A stretch of DNA of 42,580 bases, from contig CAMDHM010000024.1 of NCBI GenBank assembly GCA_945898195.1, positions 1 to 42,580 on the forward strand, read 5' to 3'. The stretch's first letter is position 1. Every line of letters begins with the position of its first letter. Shown in pieces: positions 8,664 to 16,315 of the stretch. The position numbers and the translations under genes were made by a program. Under the pieces are notes generated by a model. It was not told the origin of the DNA, did no database searches, and saw nothing but the letters and a program-made list of their open reading frames with translations. Source of the DNA: Pseudobacteriovorax antillogorgiicola. GTDB lineage: Bacteria; Bdellovibrionota_B; Oligoflexia; Oligoflexales; RGVZ01.

Positions 8664-9588
8664 TTCCGGGTTCGCTCGCCGCATGCCCTGCGTCAGGTAC
8701 CACAAAAAACTCCGCCTCGGGCCATGCCTTGTACAAATCCCAAGCCGATTGCATCGGGCAGCAAACATCATAGCGCCCCTGAACAATGACACATGGGATA
8801 TGACGAATTCGATCAATGTTTTTCAATAGCTGCCCGTCCGAATCAAAAAATCCCTTATTGAAAAAATAATGGGACTCAATCCGTGCAAATGCCAGCGCGA
8901 AATCATCCGCACCAAATCTTTGGGTTACAGCCTCATCGGGAAACAGCTTACTTGTCGCACCCTCCCATGTGCTCCAGGCGCGAGCCGCAGCGAGTTGGAC
9001 CTCACGGTCTGGACTGGTCAATCGAGTGTGGTATGCGGTTAGAAAGTCTCCGTGTTCGGACTCCGGAATCGCTGCCTTATACAGGTCCCATGCATCCGGG
9101 AAAATAGCGCTAGCGCCATTTTGATAGAACCAGTCAATCTCTTTTTTTCTCACTAGAAAAATTCCGCGCAGTACAAGTTCGGTGACGCGATCCGGATGAG
9201 CCTGAGCGTATGCGAGACTCAATGTACTACCCCAGGAACCACCAAAAACCTGCCATCGGTCGATTCCCAGGTGCTTGCGGATTCTCTCCATGTCTTCAAC
9301 GAGATCCCACGTGGTATTGTCGTCTATTGAGGCCCATGGCCGACTTTTACCGCAGCCGCGCTGATCGAAAAGAACAATCCGGTATTTCTCCGGATTAAAA
9401 AACTGGCGGTGTTTTGGCTCAGTGCCACCCCCCGGACCACCGTGAACAAAAACCACAGGCTTACCATTCGGATTGCCGGAAACGTCGTAATAAACCTCAT
9501 GTCCAGAACCGACCTTGAGGTGACCGCTTTGGTGGGCCTCTACAGGCGGATACATCCAACTATGAGGATCGCGACGAAGAGATTGCAT
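8614..9588 (-). CDS. pip: Prolyl aminopeptidase (proline iminopeptidase)
   Basis: A 324-residue alpha/beta hydrolase that removes N-terminal proline from peptides in the cytoplasm. It shows the oxyanion motif HGGPGGG (residues ~49-55), the DQRGCGKS segment, the nucleophile elbow GGSWGS (Ser118), the acid in GRYDVCCP and the catalytic His in DAGHAASE. ATG 9588 is chosen because GGAG lies eight bases upstream and the family start (near MYPPVE) fits. Upstream in-frame codons would add 19 unrelated residues. It is the last gene of a minus-strand run after the duplicated-domain gene (26-base gap). Its 3' end overlaps the transglutaminase gene tail to tail. Confidence 0.95.
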   Translation of the reverse strand: MQSLRRDPHSWMYPPVEAHQSGHLKVGSGHEVYYDVSGNPNGKPVVFVHGGPGGGTEPKHRQFFNPEKYRIVLFDQRGCGKSRPWASIDDNTTWDLVEDMERIRKHLGIDRWQVFGGSWGSTLSLAYAQAHPDRVTELVLRGIFLVRKKEIDWFYQNGASAIFPDAWDLYKAAIPESEHGDFLTAYHTRLTSPDREVQLAAARAWSTWEGATSKLFPDEAVTQRFGADDFALAFARIESHYFFNKGFFDSDGQLLKNIDRIRHIPCVIVQGRYDVCCPMQSAWDLYKAWPEAEFFVVPDAGHAASEPGITRALSAATDRFSQHF

Positions 9589-9614
9589 AAGGATCACTCC
9601 ATTGATGCGTTTAT

Positions 9615-10397
9615 TTATTTCGGAGCTGGCGCGCCAGACTTGCACTGCGCAGAATCGCCCGAGAAAAGTCCTTCGGCTTCGAGTCGCGCCACGGCATTGT
9701 GGCGGGCTCGGAATGTCTTGAACGGATATTGCCCGACATCACCCTTGGGCGCATATCCGATCCATTCCTTCATGAAAAATCCGCGCATTGGCTTTTCCAA
9801 ATTAGCAAGAGCCTCCCGCGCCGCTTCAGAAACCTCAAAATTAGCGCAGTCGATAAGCAGATTCCATTTGGAGTGCCATTGCATCAGATTATTCATGAGT
9901 TTTGATTTCAAAACGGCAACCTGTTCGACTGATTCCAACAGCACTGGACCAGCAAAGCTCAGCTCGACCGTGTGCTGACGAAAATGATTCTGTAATTGGA
10001 TTGAAGATCTAAAATCACCAGGTGCACCGCGAACAATACCTTCACGGAGGCCTACTTTATCGCGTGCCTCTTCTTCCGTTTCGGCTAGATCAAATGGCAG
10101 CAACTCGTGTCCACGACTGAAATCAAAGCCGAAGGCCACCACTTTGCGGAGGAACAAGCCTTCAAAAAATTTGACCATTCTGTTAAGGGCTTCTCGCACC
10201 TTGGTCTCGTCATCGGCTTTGACCGTCAGGTTGGCGAGATCGACCAAAGCCTTGTAGGGTGAGTGCCATGATTTTAGAGCAGTCATCCACTGGCTACGCA
10301 GTTCCATCACGTCTTTTTCAGAGGCAATGACCGTCGGCTCAGCAAACGTGATAACCATCACCTTGCGTTGAAAATTATTGTCAAAATTTGGCTTCAT
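9615..10397 (-). CDS. Unrecognised protein with an internal domain duplication
   Basis: About 260 residues, no signal peptide and no membrane segment, so probably cytoplasmic. Two copies of one roughly 85-residue domain are visible (about 12-95 and 140-225). Each begins with a beta strand (VITFAEPTVI / VELSFAGPVLL), then a helix ending in WHSPYKALVDLANLTV / WHSKWNLLIDCANFEV, a second helix, and a strand (LRKVVAFGFD / MKEWIGYAPKG). The strand-helix pattern with a buried Asp-x-Ala-Asn is reminiscent of STAS or SpoIIAA-like folds, but this is a guess. ATG 10397 overlaps the stop of the VKOR-DsbA gene as TGATG, so the two are coupled. Function is unknown. Confidence 0.8.
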   Translation of the reverse strand: MKPNFDNNFQRKVMVITFAEPTVIASEKDVMELRSQWMTALKSWHSPYKALVDLANLTVKADDETKVREALNRMVKFFEGLFLRKVVAFGFDFSRGHELLPFDLAETEEEARDKVGLREGIVRGAPGDFRSSIQLQNHFRQHTVELSFAGPVLLESVEQVAVLKSKLMNNLMQWHSKWNLLIDCANFEVSEAAREALANLEKPMRGFFMKEWIGYAPKGDVGQYPFKTFRARHNAVARLEAEGLFSGDSAQCKSGAPAPK

Positions 10398-11692
10398 CAC
10401 TGCACTTCGATTAAGGTTGAATCCAAAACTTGAGTCAGCGCCGCCATACTTCGATCCCCATCATAACGCACGCCGTTGATAAAAATGGTTGGCGTCCCTG
10501 TCACAGAAAGTTTGTCTGCCACGGCGACATCGTCCTTCAATTTGGCAACGATGTCCGGTGATTTGCGGCAAACCTCGATTGCGTCAGACGCCAGACCCAC
10601 TGCCTTTGCCCATTTAACGGCGCTTTCAGCAGAAGCTTCAGACTGTTTTGCAAAAGCAATGTCAGCATATTCCCAGAATTTTCCGTATTGTCCTGCGCAA
10701 CGCGCCATGCCTGCTATCCCACATGAAAATTCGTGCATTCGTCCGTGAATATTCTGATTGCATGACTGGTCCAAGGGGTAATTGCGAAAAACAAACAAGA
10801 CCTTGGAACCGTACTTTGCCTTTAATTCTTTAACCGTAAGTGCCAAAACCGCGCAACCAGGGCACTGAAAATCCACAAATTCTTGAACAATCACTTTTGC
10901 CTGTTCGTTGCCATATCGGTAATCTTCCCCGGCTCCGGAGTAGGGAGAACGCGCCAAAGGAATAGCCTGTGCCGGCTGATTGGACTGAACGGGAGATTGC
11001 GATCCAGGCTGAATGATTGATTTGGCCGCCTGGGGATCCAATCCTGGCGGACGCGGAGAAATCGCGCCCGCAAACTGGGTAAAGCTGTAAGCTGAAACCG
11101 CAGTAATCATGAGCGCAAGAAGTCCGCCAATGGCAATAGAGCTTCTACGAAACGGTCGGGCTAGCTGCGCACGACCATAATGGGTTGATACCGCCAGCAA
11201 AATACAAACCAGATAAATCCCAAGGCATACCAAGCAAAGAGCCTTGACCACGATTAGGGCCAGCGCACCAAGTATTAGAGAAACAGCGAGACCTATGATC
11301 GCCAGGACGGCGTGTGTTTGCGAAGCCATGCGCCCGGCAAATCCACTTCGTGCAGACGCAGCTCGCATCACATTGAAGACGAGCAGCGAAACAAAGAATG
11401 CAATGCCATAAATTCCAAGTGGAACGCCAAAAATCTCACTATAGGGACTTGCGACAACGGCATCGCAGCTGATCGTGTCATTTACGTTGCAAAATGCGTT
11501 CGCTGATTCACCTGCCTTGAAAGAAAGGTGATGCCGTAGCGCGTAGACGGAAAGCGATAACCCCAGAAGGGCTAAGGCGGCATCAGCGAAAAGAGCCAAG
11601 GAAAAGGACAAACCATTGGCTTCTGGCATCGGCAAACCAGAGTGGCCCGTGTTGTGACTAGATTCATTTCCCGATGAAGGGTGCGTTGTCAT
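10397..11692 (-). CDS. VKOR-DsbA fusion (disulfide-forming enzyme)
   Basis: The protein has 431 residues and fuses a membrane vitamin K epoxide reductase domain with a DsbA-like thioredoxin domain, giving both the quinone-linked oxidase and the periplasmic disulfide donor in one chain. The VKOR part (about 28-165) has the loop cysteines C68 and C76 and the active-site pair C153-C156 (CLVC), with several membrane segments. A last membrane segment lies near 187-210. The thioredoxin part has C277PGC280 and a cis-Pro loop (VTGTPTIF) near residue 400, plus extra cysteines in SCNQ and SCGIAG. GAGG lies nine bases before the ATG. Known homologues restore disulfide formation in the absence of DsbB. 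Confidence 0.93.
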   Translation of the reverse strand: MTTHPSSGNESSHNTGHSGLPMPEANGLSFSLALFADAALALLGLSLSVYALRHHLSFKAGESANAFCNVNDTISCDAVVASPYSEIFGVPLGIYGIAFFVSLLVFNVMRAASARSGFAGRMASQTHAVLAIIGLAVSLILGALALIVVKALCLVCLGIYLVCILLAVSTHYGRAQLARPFRRSSIAIGGLLALMITAVSAYSFTQFAGAISPRPPGLDPQAAKSIIQPGSQSPVQSNQPAQAIPLARSPYSGAGEDYRYGNEQAKVIVQEFVDFQCPGCAVLALTVKELKAKYGSKVLFVFRNYPLDQSCNQNIHGRMHEFSCGIAGMARCAGQYGKFWEYADIAFAKQSEASAESAVKWAKAVGLASDAIEVCRKSPDIVAKLKDDVAVADKLSVTGTPTIFINGVRYDGDRSMAALTQVLDSTLIEVQ

Positions 11693-11772
11693 GCTTTTTG
11701 ACCTCGTTATATCCCCGAAAGTATTGATGAAACAAGGTTACCAGGCACTGACCTTAGCCAAAGATTTAGCGA

Positions 11773-11801
11773 TTGACAAGCCATTGCCATTCCAGCAGAT
11801 T
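11773..11801 (+). promoter_or_regulatory. Candidate tRNA-Ala promoter
   Basis: A perfect -35 TTGACA at 11773-11778 is followed after 17 bases by a weak -10 CAGATT (11796-11801). A GC-rich stretch comes next, 20 bases before the tRNA. A GC-rich discriminator is common in stable-RNA promoters. The -10 matches only three of six bases, so the call is moderate. Confidence 0.45.
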
Positions 11802-11821
11802 CCCCGTCGACCAACAGATGT

Positions 11822-11897
11822 GGGGCATTAGCTCAGTTGGTAGAGCGCTGCCATGGCATGGCAGAGGTCAACGGTTCGACCCCGTTATGCTCCACCA
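11822..11897 (+). tRNA. tRNA-Ala(GGC)
   Basis: A 76-base cloverleaf with acceptor GGGGCAT/ATGCTCC, D arm GCTC..GAGC, anticodon stem CTGCC/GGCAG with loop ATGGCAT (anticodon GGC), T arm AACGG-TTCGACC-CCGTT, discriminator A and an encoded CCA (11895-11897). The 3' flank has no visible terminator. The next gene is the DUF4143-type ATPase on the opposite strand, 63 bases on. tRNA genes are common integration sites, but no direct repeat of the tRNA 3' end was seen elsewhere in the window. Confidence 0.97.
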
Positions 11898-11960
11898 TCT
11901 TCCCAAATACATCAGGATCTTAAAATCAAAACCGGTGACCTTTCAAGGCGTCGCCAGTCG

Positions 11961-13148
11961 TTAGATGACACTCAACAGAAACTTCTGCGGGTCTTCTGTT
12001 AACAAGAATTTTTCGCCGAGCTCTAGGTCCATTAAAATCGCCTTCGATCCAGGAAATTTACTTTGAAATTTCGCCAACCCAGCGGTCGACTTCCTTCGGC
12101 CTGACTTTACTTCGATCGCGATAACGTAGCGATCAACCACTACGACGAAATCGACCTCATCATTTCCCTCGCGCCAATAGGTGACCTCTGAAAACCTTTT
12201 GCACAAATGTGCTCCAATCGCATTTTCAAAGATTCTCCCAAACCAATCCTTGTCTTCATCCATTAAATTAAGCCGCACAAACGCGTGAATTAAGGCAGAA
12301 CACAAAGGAATAAGTTTTGGGGAGGAGCTTTTCTTTGAGAGGGGGCGAGTCGAATATTTTTCCAGGAGGCGAATGGCGTAACCAGACGCCATCATGTCCA
12401 GGTAGTTTTTTATCGTGGTACTATTCCCACGATCTTGGAGCTGTCCCAACATTTTGTGAATAGCGATCTCTTTTGCCGGATAGGACATGGCCAAAGCAAA
12501 AGTTTGGCGAAATAGTGCTGGCTTTGCGATTTGCTTGAGGGGAAGTATGTCCTTGGATAACATTGGCTCAACGATAGAGTCCAAAATAAATCGCTGCCAA
12601 CGCTCTGGATCATCGATAAACTGCGCTGGAACAGGATATCCGCCAAACTTAAGAAATTTATGCAAATCCCAACCAAACGCGCTAACGCACTCTTGATAGG
12701 TCCAATGATATGCTCGCGTTATTTCGAATCGTCCGGCGAGGGTATCACCGAGACCCGCTTCTATCGTCCAGCTAGCAGAACCTAGCAAAACAATGCGCAT
12801 TCCTGATTGTCGCTTGCGCTCTTCATCAATCAAAACTTTAACAACAGAACTCCAATTATGAACCTTTTGAATCTCATCCAAGATGAGGAGTGTCTTACTA
12901 TTCTGGTAAGAGCGGGCTTTTTGCCACTGCGTTGTGACCCATTCCTGCTCAGGAGCAAAAGGAAGATCGGCGGATGCAAACACTACGGGTCCCGGCCAAG
13001 TCTTGCCGATTTGTTGGACCGCTGTTGTTTTACCAACCTGTCGAGGACCTAGCAAAACCTGTAGGAGGTTCGCAGAAGGAGGTAATCGCTCCAAATCAAA
13101 CAGGCGAACCTCAAGTAACCCTTTAAAATCTCGTACTATTTCATTCAT
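11961..13148 (-). CDS. AAA ATPase with DUF4143-type C-terminal domain
   Basis: The protein has 395 residues. The N-terminal P-loop domain has Walker A GPRQVGKTT (Lys40), Walker B LLILDEIQ (Asp91-Glu92), a sensor-like LLGSAS near 118 and the AGRFE segment typical of DUF4143 ATPases. The C-terminal half is the DUF4143 region and carries a PD-(D/E)xK-like nuclease signature: Asp333 in EVDF, then Glu346-x-Lys348 in AIEVKSG, with an upstream Glu in YWREG. The family is widespread, often mobile or strain-specific, and of unsettled function. It is expressed from a strong promoter containing a palindrome (13169-13197) and lies between tRNA-Ala and a MntA-HepT-like pair. Confidence 0.9.
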   Translation of the reverse strand: MNEIVRDFKGLLEVRLFDLERLPPSANLLQVLLGPRQVGKTTAVQQIGKTWPGPVVFASADLPFAPEQEWVTTQWQKARSYQNSKTLLILDEIQKVHNWSSVVKVLIDEERKRQSGMRIVLLGSASWTIEAGLGDTLAGRFEITRAYHWTYQECVSAFGWDLHKFLKFGGYPVPAQFIDDPERWQRFILDSIVEPMLSKDILPLKQIAKPALFRQTFALAMSYPAKEIAIHKMLGQLQDRGNSTTIKNYLDMMASGYAIRLLEKYSTRPLSKKSSSPKLIPLCSALIHAFVRLNLMDEDKDWFGRIFENAIGAHLCKRFSEVTYWREGNDEVDFVVVVDRYVIAIEVKSGRRKSTAGLAKFQSKFPGSKAILMDLELGEKFLLTEDPQKFLLSVI

Positions 13149-13168
13149 CTGAGCTCAGCCTCAAATAT

Positions 13169-13197
13169 ATTTTAGATGCATCTAAAACTATTGTCAA
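13169..13197 (-). promoter_or_regulatory. Strong promoter with 18-bp palindromic operator
   Basis: Read on the minus strand: -35 TTGACA (13192-13197), 17-base spacer, -10 TAAAAT (13169-13174). A perfect 18-bp palindrome TTTTAGATG/CATCTAAAA occupies 13170-13187, filling most of the spacer and five bases of the -10. A dimeric repressor bound there would block RNA polymerase. The ATG of the ATPase gene is 20 bases downstream, with GAGG ten bases before it. No DNA-binding regulator is encoded next to it. Confidence 0.8.
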
Positions 13198-13277
13198 TGC
13201 CGCGCATGAGCTTCATCCGAATCTCTCGGCATCAGGGCTTGCGAGGTCGTTATTTTTTGTTTGCGAATCGCAGGCAG

Positions 13278-13691
13278 CTAAGCCTCCCGGTCAATAATCC
13301 CGGCGAATTGACGGAATTCATCTAAATGCCGGGTCACGATGGCGTAGACGATGTCCCAATTGATCTTGTCATATTCGTGAACGCAGAGGTTGCGAAAACC
13401 GACGGCTTTGGCGAGGCGGTCTGCAAGGGCGTTAGAAATGACCTTCTTAGTGGCCAGCACAGCGAAGGCTAAGGCCATGGAATCTGGCATGGGAATCCAA
13501 TTGCGATCGGCGATCAGAACAGACGCGCAGTCCACCGAAGTTTGGATGAGGCGTTCAAGGTTCCTGATTAAGATATCCTGACAGTCGACGTCTTGGGCGA
13601 GATTTTGGGCCGACGCCGGCACGTGAGTTTCGATTCGTTGCAGGCAACGGGCAATGGAATCAAGTTTTTGGCTGCGAACTTCCTTGGACAC
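13278..13691 (-). CDS. hepT: HepT-like toxin (HEPN RNase, DUF86)
   Basis: A 137-residue, mostly helical HEPN-fold protein with the Rx4HxY signature R100-x4-H105-x-Y107 (RNLCVHEY). In characterised HepT toxins this site forms the RNase centre, and the tyrosine is AMPylated by the partner MntA. The start is GTG at 13691 with AGGA at good distance, inside the end of the nucleotidyltransferase gene (32-base overlap), giving the normal mntA-hepT order and coupling. Together they form a type VII-like toxin-antitoxin module. Activity is inferred from motif and pairing. Confidence 0.9.
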   Translation of the reverse strand: MSKEVRSQKLDSIARCLQRIETHVPASAQNLAQDVDCQDILIRNLERLIQTSVDCASVLIADRNWIPMPDSMALAFAVLATKKVISNALADRLAKAVGFRNLCVHEYDKINWDIVYAIVTRHLDEFRQFAGIIDREA

Positions 13692-14079
13692 GAAAAATCC
13701 TTTCTCGGGCTTCGGCGGCCAATGCGCGTTTGCGCTTCTGAAAATCCTCTTCTTCGGACAGCATTCGGATCAGGATACGGCCCATCAGGTCGCGGTTGTG
13801 GTTGACTAGAATGCGACCCGTGGTCATGGCCTCTTTGAACACGGTGCCTGTGGCCGTGAGCAAATCTATCAGGTCGACGCGTCGTCCAGTGGTCCGTTCA
13901 ATCAGATTTAGCAATTCAAGCCTTTGGTCCAGTGTCAGCGTCTGGGTGCTCGCAATTGCGATGTCGACGTCGCTTTGTGAGTTTTCTCGGGGACTTCCAA
14001 ATGAACCAAAGACGGTTGCTATCTGGACAAGCGGGTGGCTGGCCAGTGCCAATCTTAAGTTCTCAAGGGTCTGCTTCAT
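13660..14079 (-). CDS. mntA: MntA-like nucleotidyltransferase antitoxin
   Basis: A 139-residue minimal nucleotidyltransferase. The GSx10DxD motif is intact (G25-S26 ... D37-V-D39) and the third acidic residue is Asp69 in RRVDLIDL. In characterised pairs the enzyme transfers AMP to the HepT tyrosine and neutralises it. The C-terminal ~35 residues are Arg/Lys rich and partly encoded in the overlap with hepT. A perfect -10 TATAAT lies only eight bases before the ATG with no ribosome site between, which suggests a leaderless transcript. Confidence 0.9.
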   Translation of the reverse strand: MKQTLENLRLALASHPLVQIATVFGSFGSPRENSQSDVDIAIASTQTLTLDQRLELLNLIERTTGRRVDLIDLLTATGTVFKEAMTTGRILVNHNRDLMGRILIRMLSEEEDFQKRKRALAAEARERIFRVQGSSQPKT

Positions 14080-14086
14080 GCGGGAA

Positions 14087-14092
14087 ATTATA
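14087..14092 (-). promoter_or_regulatory. Consensus -10 box close to the mntA start
   Basis: The minus strand reads TATAAT, then TTCCCGC, then the ATG of the nucleotidyltransferase gene. Transcription starting about seven bases after the -10 would begin at or next to the ATG. There is no convincing -35 at 16-18 bases, and no Shine-Dalgarno sequence fits between the -10 and the start. Confidence 0.5.
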
Positions 14093-14247
14093 GTCCGAAA
14101 TTCAATGAAAGGGGCAGGACTATCTTTAGGGCGAAATTCCCAGCGAGTAGCGCCTCACGGATCAACAAAATTTATGCCCTTATTCAAAGCTTTGGAGCAA
14201 AATAGTGTTAGGGTCAGCCTTTAGCAATCTCGCCGAAAGGTTCACAC

Positions 14248-14574
14248 ATGCCCACCTATGACGTTAAGTGCTCAAATTGCGGCCATACCGACACCGCCAT
14301 TTTAAAAATTGCTGAGCTCGATAGTTGGGACCTAACTGCGACGTGCCCAGATTGCCACGCGGGTAGTCATGAGTTTTGTCGCGTCATAAACCAGGCTCCG
14401 AGCATACAAGGTGGAGCACAGTCGACTAAAACGCATTTAGAGTCCAAAAAAAATAGTTTCGGTCGCTCAGCCGAAAGCGACTCCATGCGGCACAATGCCC
14501 TGAAGCGCGCGAATCCAGATCAGAACGCAGAGGGTCGTGAAATCGCTAAACGCGGCGATTTTGAGGGGTTTTAG
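14248..14574 (+). CDS. FmdB-type zinc-ribbon protein
   Basis: The protein has 108 residues. The N-terminal ~45 residues match the FmdB/CxxC regulatory zinc-ribbon family: MPTYDVKCSNCG, then CPDC, with a further Cys in FCRV, enough to hold one zinc ion. The remaining ~60 residues are polar and probably unstructured (Ser, Asn, Lys rich), ending GDFEGF. AAGG lies eight bases before the ATG. Members of this family are small, often single genes of uncertain regulatory function. It is transcribed away from the mntA-hepT pair. Confidence 0.8.
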   Translation: MPTYDVKCSNCGHTDTAILKIAELDSWDLTATCPDCHAGSHEFCRVINQAPSIQGGAQSTKTHLESKKNSFGRSAESDSMRHNALKRANPDQNAEGREIAKRGDFEGF

Positions 14575-14637
14575 CATGTCGCGACGCTTGGCTTGTTTTG
14601 CGCCTGACTGCAACTCACCCTGCTAACTATAGATCGC

Positions 14638-15333
14638 CTAGGTTAAACGCAGAACGAAGGCATCCCGCCGGCTATCGTTAGGATCGGTCTGAAATATTTC
14701 CACCGTTGATTTAATCCCCAGGCGATCGCACGCCGTTACAAAACTCTGTAAATACGGACGCCCCGGATCGGTGAGCACGGCCTGCGTCGCTCCAGACCCA
14801 AAAGCCTTTGCGAGAAATTGAGCCACGGCTTCCGCCTGACCCTGATCGTAAAGGATATCGCTGGCCAGAATCCATTCGGGACGCTCTGCCAATACTTCCG
14901 CCGTTCGGGTCCGCCAATCTAACGACCGGTAGGAAAATGCCGGATGCTCTGACAAGCCATTTGCCGCAAAATTTCTTTCCAAGAACGCCGGAACATCTGG
15001 ATGTAGGTCCGTTGCGATGACTTTAGACGCACCCAGTTTCAATAAAGTCATCGAAGGAATCGCAAGGCCGCACCCGATTTCTAGAAATGCCTTACCGGCA
15101 ATAGAAGACTGAGGCTCCGCCATAAGCAAGGCGGCAAGTGCCCGAGCGGAATCCCAAACCGTCCCAAAATAGGGACAAAGATCTGTAAGCAAATCCTGCT
15201 CGCCGCGAGCCTGCAACTCTGCAAACATGTCGTCAATGGCTCGATTGAAATCAGCAATGACCTCAATCTGAAATTCCAGCGCACTGGGGCCCTGGCCAAT
15301 CACAACATTTTCAATTTTGGTGTCATAACGCAT
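14638..15333 (-). CDS. SAM-dependent methyltransferase (METTL21/NNMT-like class)
   Basis: About 231 residues. SAM motif I is FLEIGCGLAIPS (about 83-94), motif II ends in VIATDLHPD, and the post-I acidic region and ILASDILYD follow, a pattern of the Methyltransf_16/lysine methyltransferase group. The WDSARALAALL segment ahead of motif I also fits. ATG 15333 has GGAG five bases upstream. An upstream TTG would place this site inside the gene. The substrate (protein or small molecule) cannot be decided. It is divergent from the DUF218 gene. Confidence 0.85.
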   Translation of the reverse strand: MRYDTKIENVVIGQGPSALEFQIEVIADFNRAIDDMFAELQARGEQDLLTDLCPYFGTVWDSARALAALLMAEPQSSIAGKAFLEIGCGLAIPSMTLLKLGASKVIATDLHPDVPAFLERNFAANGLSEHPAFSYRSLDWRTRTAEVLAERPEWILASDILYDQGQAEAVAQFLAKAFGSGATQAVLTDPGRPYLQSFVTACDRLGIKSTVEIFQTDPNDSRRDAFVLRLT

Positions 15334-15408
15334 ATGAACTCCAGCCAAACGCAAATTACAGCCAGCACCTGGTCCCGTCCACTGGTCCGCGTGGTGAAAG
15401 ATTTAACC

Positions 15409-16212
15409 ATGGACGCTGGACTTGTCTGCACTCTACTGGCGGCCGGACTATTGGCTGGCAAAATTCCATCGCATTGGCGACGAGCCGGTTTACTGCGGCG
15501 CCTCGCTCGAGGGGCAGGATGGGCGGGATTTATTGGACTGATTGTGTTTGCCTCCCCCCTAACCTCGAATTTATTGCGGGCACCGCTCTCAAACATGGGC
15601 GCGCGGTTGCAAGAAGCTGGTGGCGGATGCCTTGGACACCCTGGGCCGCTGGTGATCTTGGGCGGGGGGGCGACCCCCGACGGACTTCCTGGCATCGAAA
15701 GCTTGGAACGCATCAACGCGGCGAGCCTCTGGATTGCCAAAAATCACCCGCCAACGTCGGTCGCCCCTCTGACAGTCCTGCTCACCGGCGGACCGGCCAA
15801 TCTAGATCACCCCGAAGGCCCAAGCGAAGCAACCGTCATGGCCCGCTTTTTAAAATTACTCCTCGGTGGATCTCACAAAAAAATCGAATATCTGATTGAA
15901 AACCGCAGCTTAAACACTCATGACAATGCCGATTATAGCCACGAGATCCTGAACGCGAGGCAGCCTGTCCTCGATAAGGTTCAGCCGCTGAAAATCGTCC
16001 TCGTAACCTCCCAGGTCCACATGGCCCGGTCGGCAGCCACATTTACGAAATCCAAGTTTGAAATCTGTTCTGTGATTGCCCCCGAAACACCTCCCGTTTT
16101 TGGGCTGATCACCGAGGCCGGATGGCTGAACTTCCCAACCGCACGAAAAACCAGCGCGACCCTTAACGAATGGTTTGGAATCCTGGGCTACTGGATGCGC
16201 GGATGGATCTAG
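15409..16212 (+). CDS. DUF218 (YdcF/ElyC-type) membrane protein
   Basis: About 267 residues. Two hydrophobic segments near the N-terminus are followed by a periplasmic DUF218 domain: VILGGGATPDG, LLTGGPAN, a glutamate in SEATVMARF, the ENRSLNTHDNA segment, and LVTSQVHMARS. These are the conserved elements of the family that includes E. coli ElyC and SanA, involved in envelope polysaccharide metabolism. The start is uncertain. ATG 15409 is used, but the frame is open back to ATG 15334, which would abut the divergent methyltransferase gene. Confidence 0.85.
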   Translation: MDAGLVCTLLAAGLLAGKIPSHWRRAGLLRRLARGAGWAGFIGLIVFASPLTSNLLRAPLSNMGARLQEAGGGCLGHPGPLVILGGGATPDGLPGIESLERINAASLWIAKNHPPTSVAPLTVLLTGGPANLDHPEGPSEATVMARFLKLLLGGSHKKIEYLIENRSLNTHDNADYSHEILNARQPVLDKVQPLKIVLVTSQVHMARSAATFTKSKFEICSVIAPETPPVFGLITEAGWLNFPTARKTSATLNEWFGILGYWMRGWI

Positions 16213-16315
16213 AATAGAAGGCCGAAGCAACTTGCCAGATAGGCTGGAACCGACTAAATCTGTCCTCATACATCTTATTCGAGAAGTCAAAAAAGATTCC
16301 TGGAGAAGGGCCGCG

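Noticed and set aside
11773-11964. Open frame of 63 residues across the tRNA-Ala gene
   Set aside because: It reads through the tRNA itself, a common false open frame (ISSVGRALPWHGRGQRFDPV pattern).
11822-14250. Attachment-site repeat of the tRNA-Ala 3' end
   Set aside because: I looked for a second copy of the tRNA 3' end downstream and did not see one in the window.
15334-15408. Upstream ATG for the DUF218 protein at 15334
   Set aside because: It would abut the start of the divergent methyltransferase gene and leave no room for promoters. It is kept only as an alternative.
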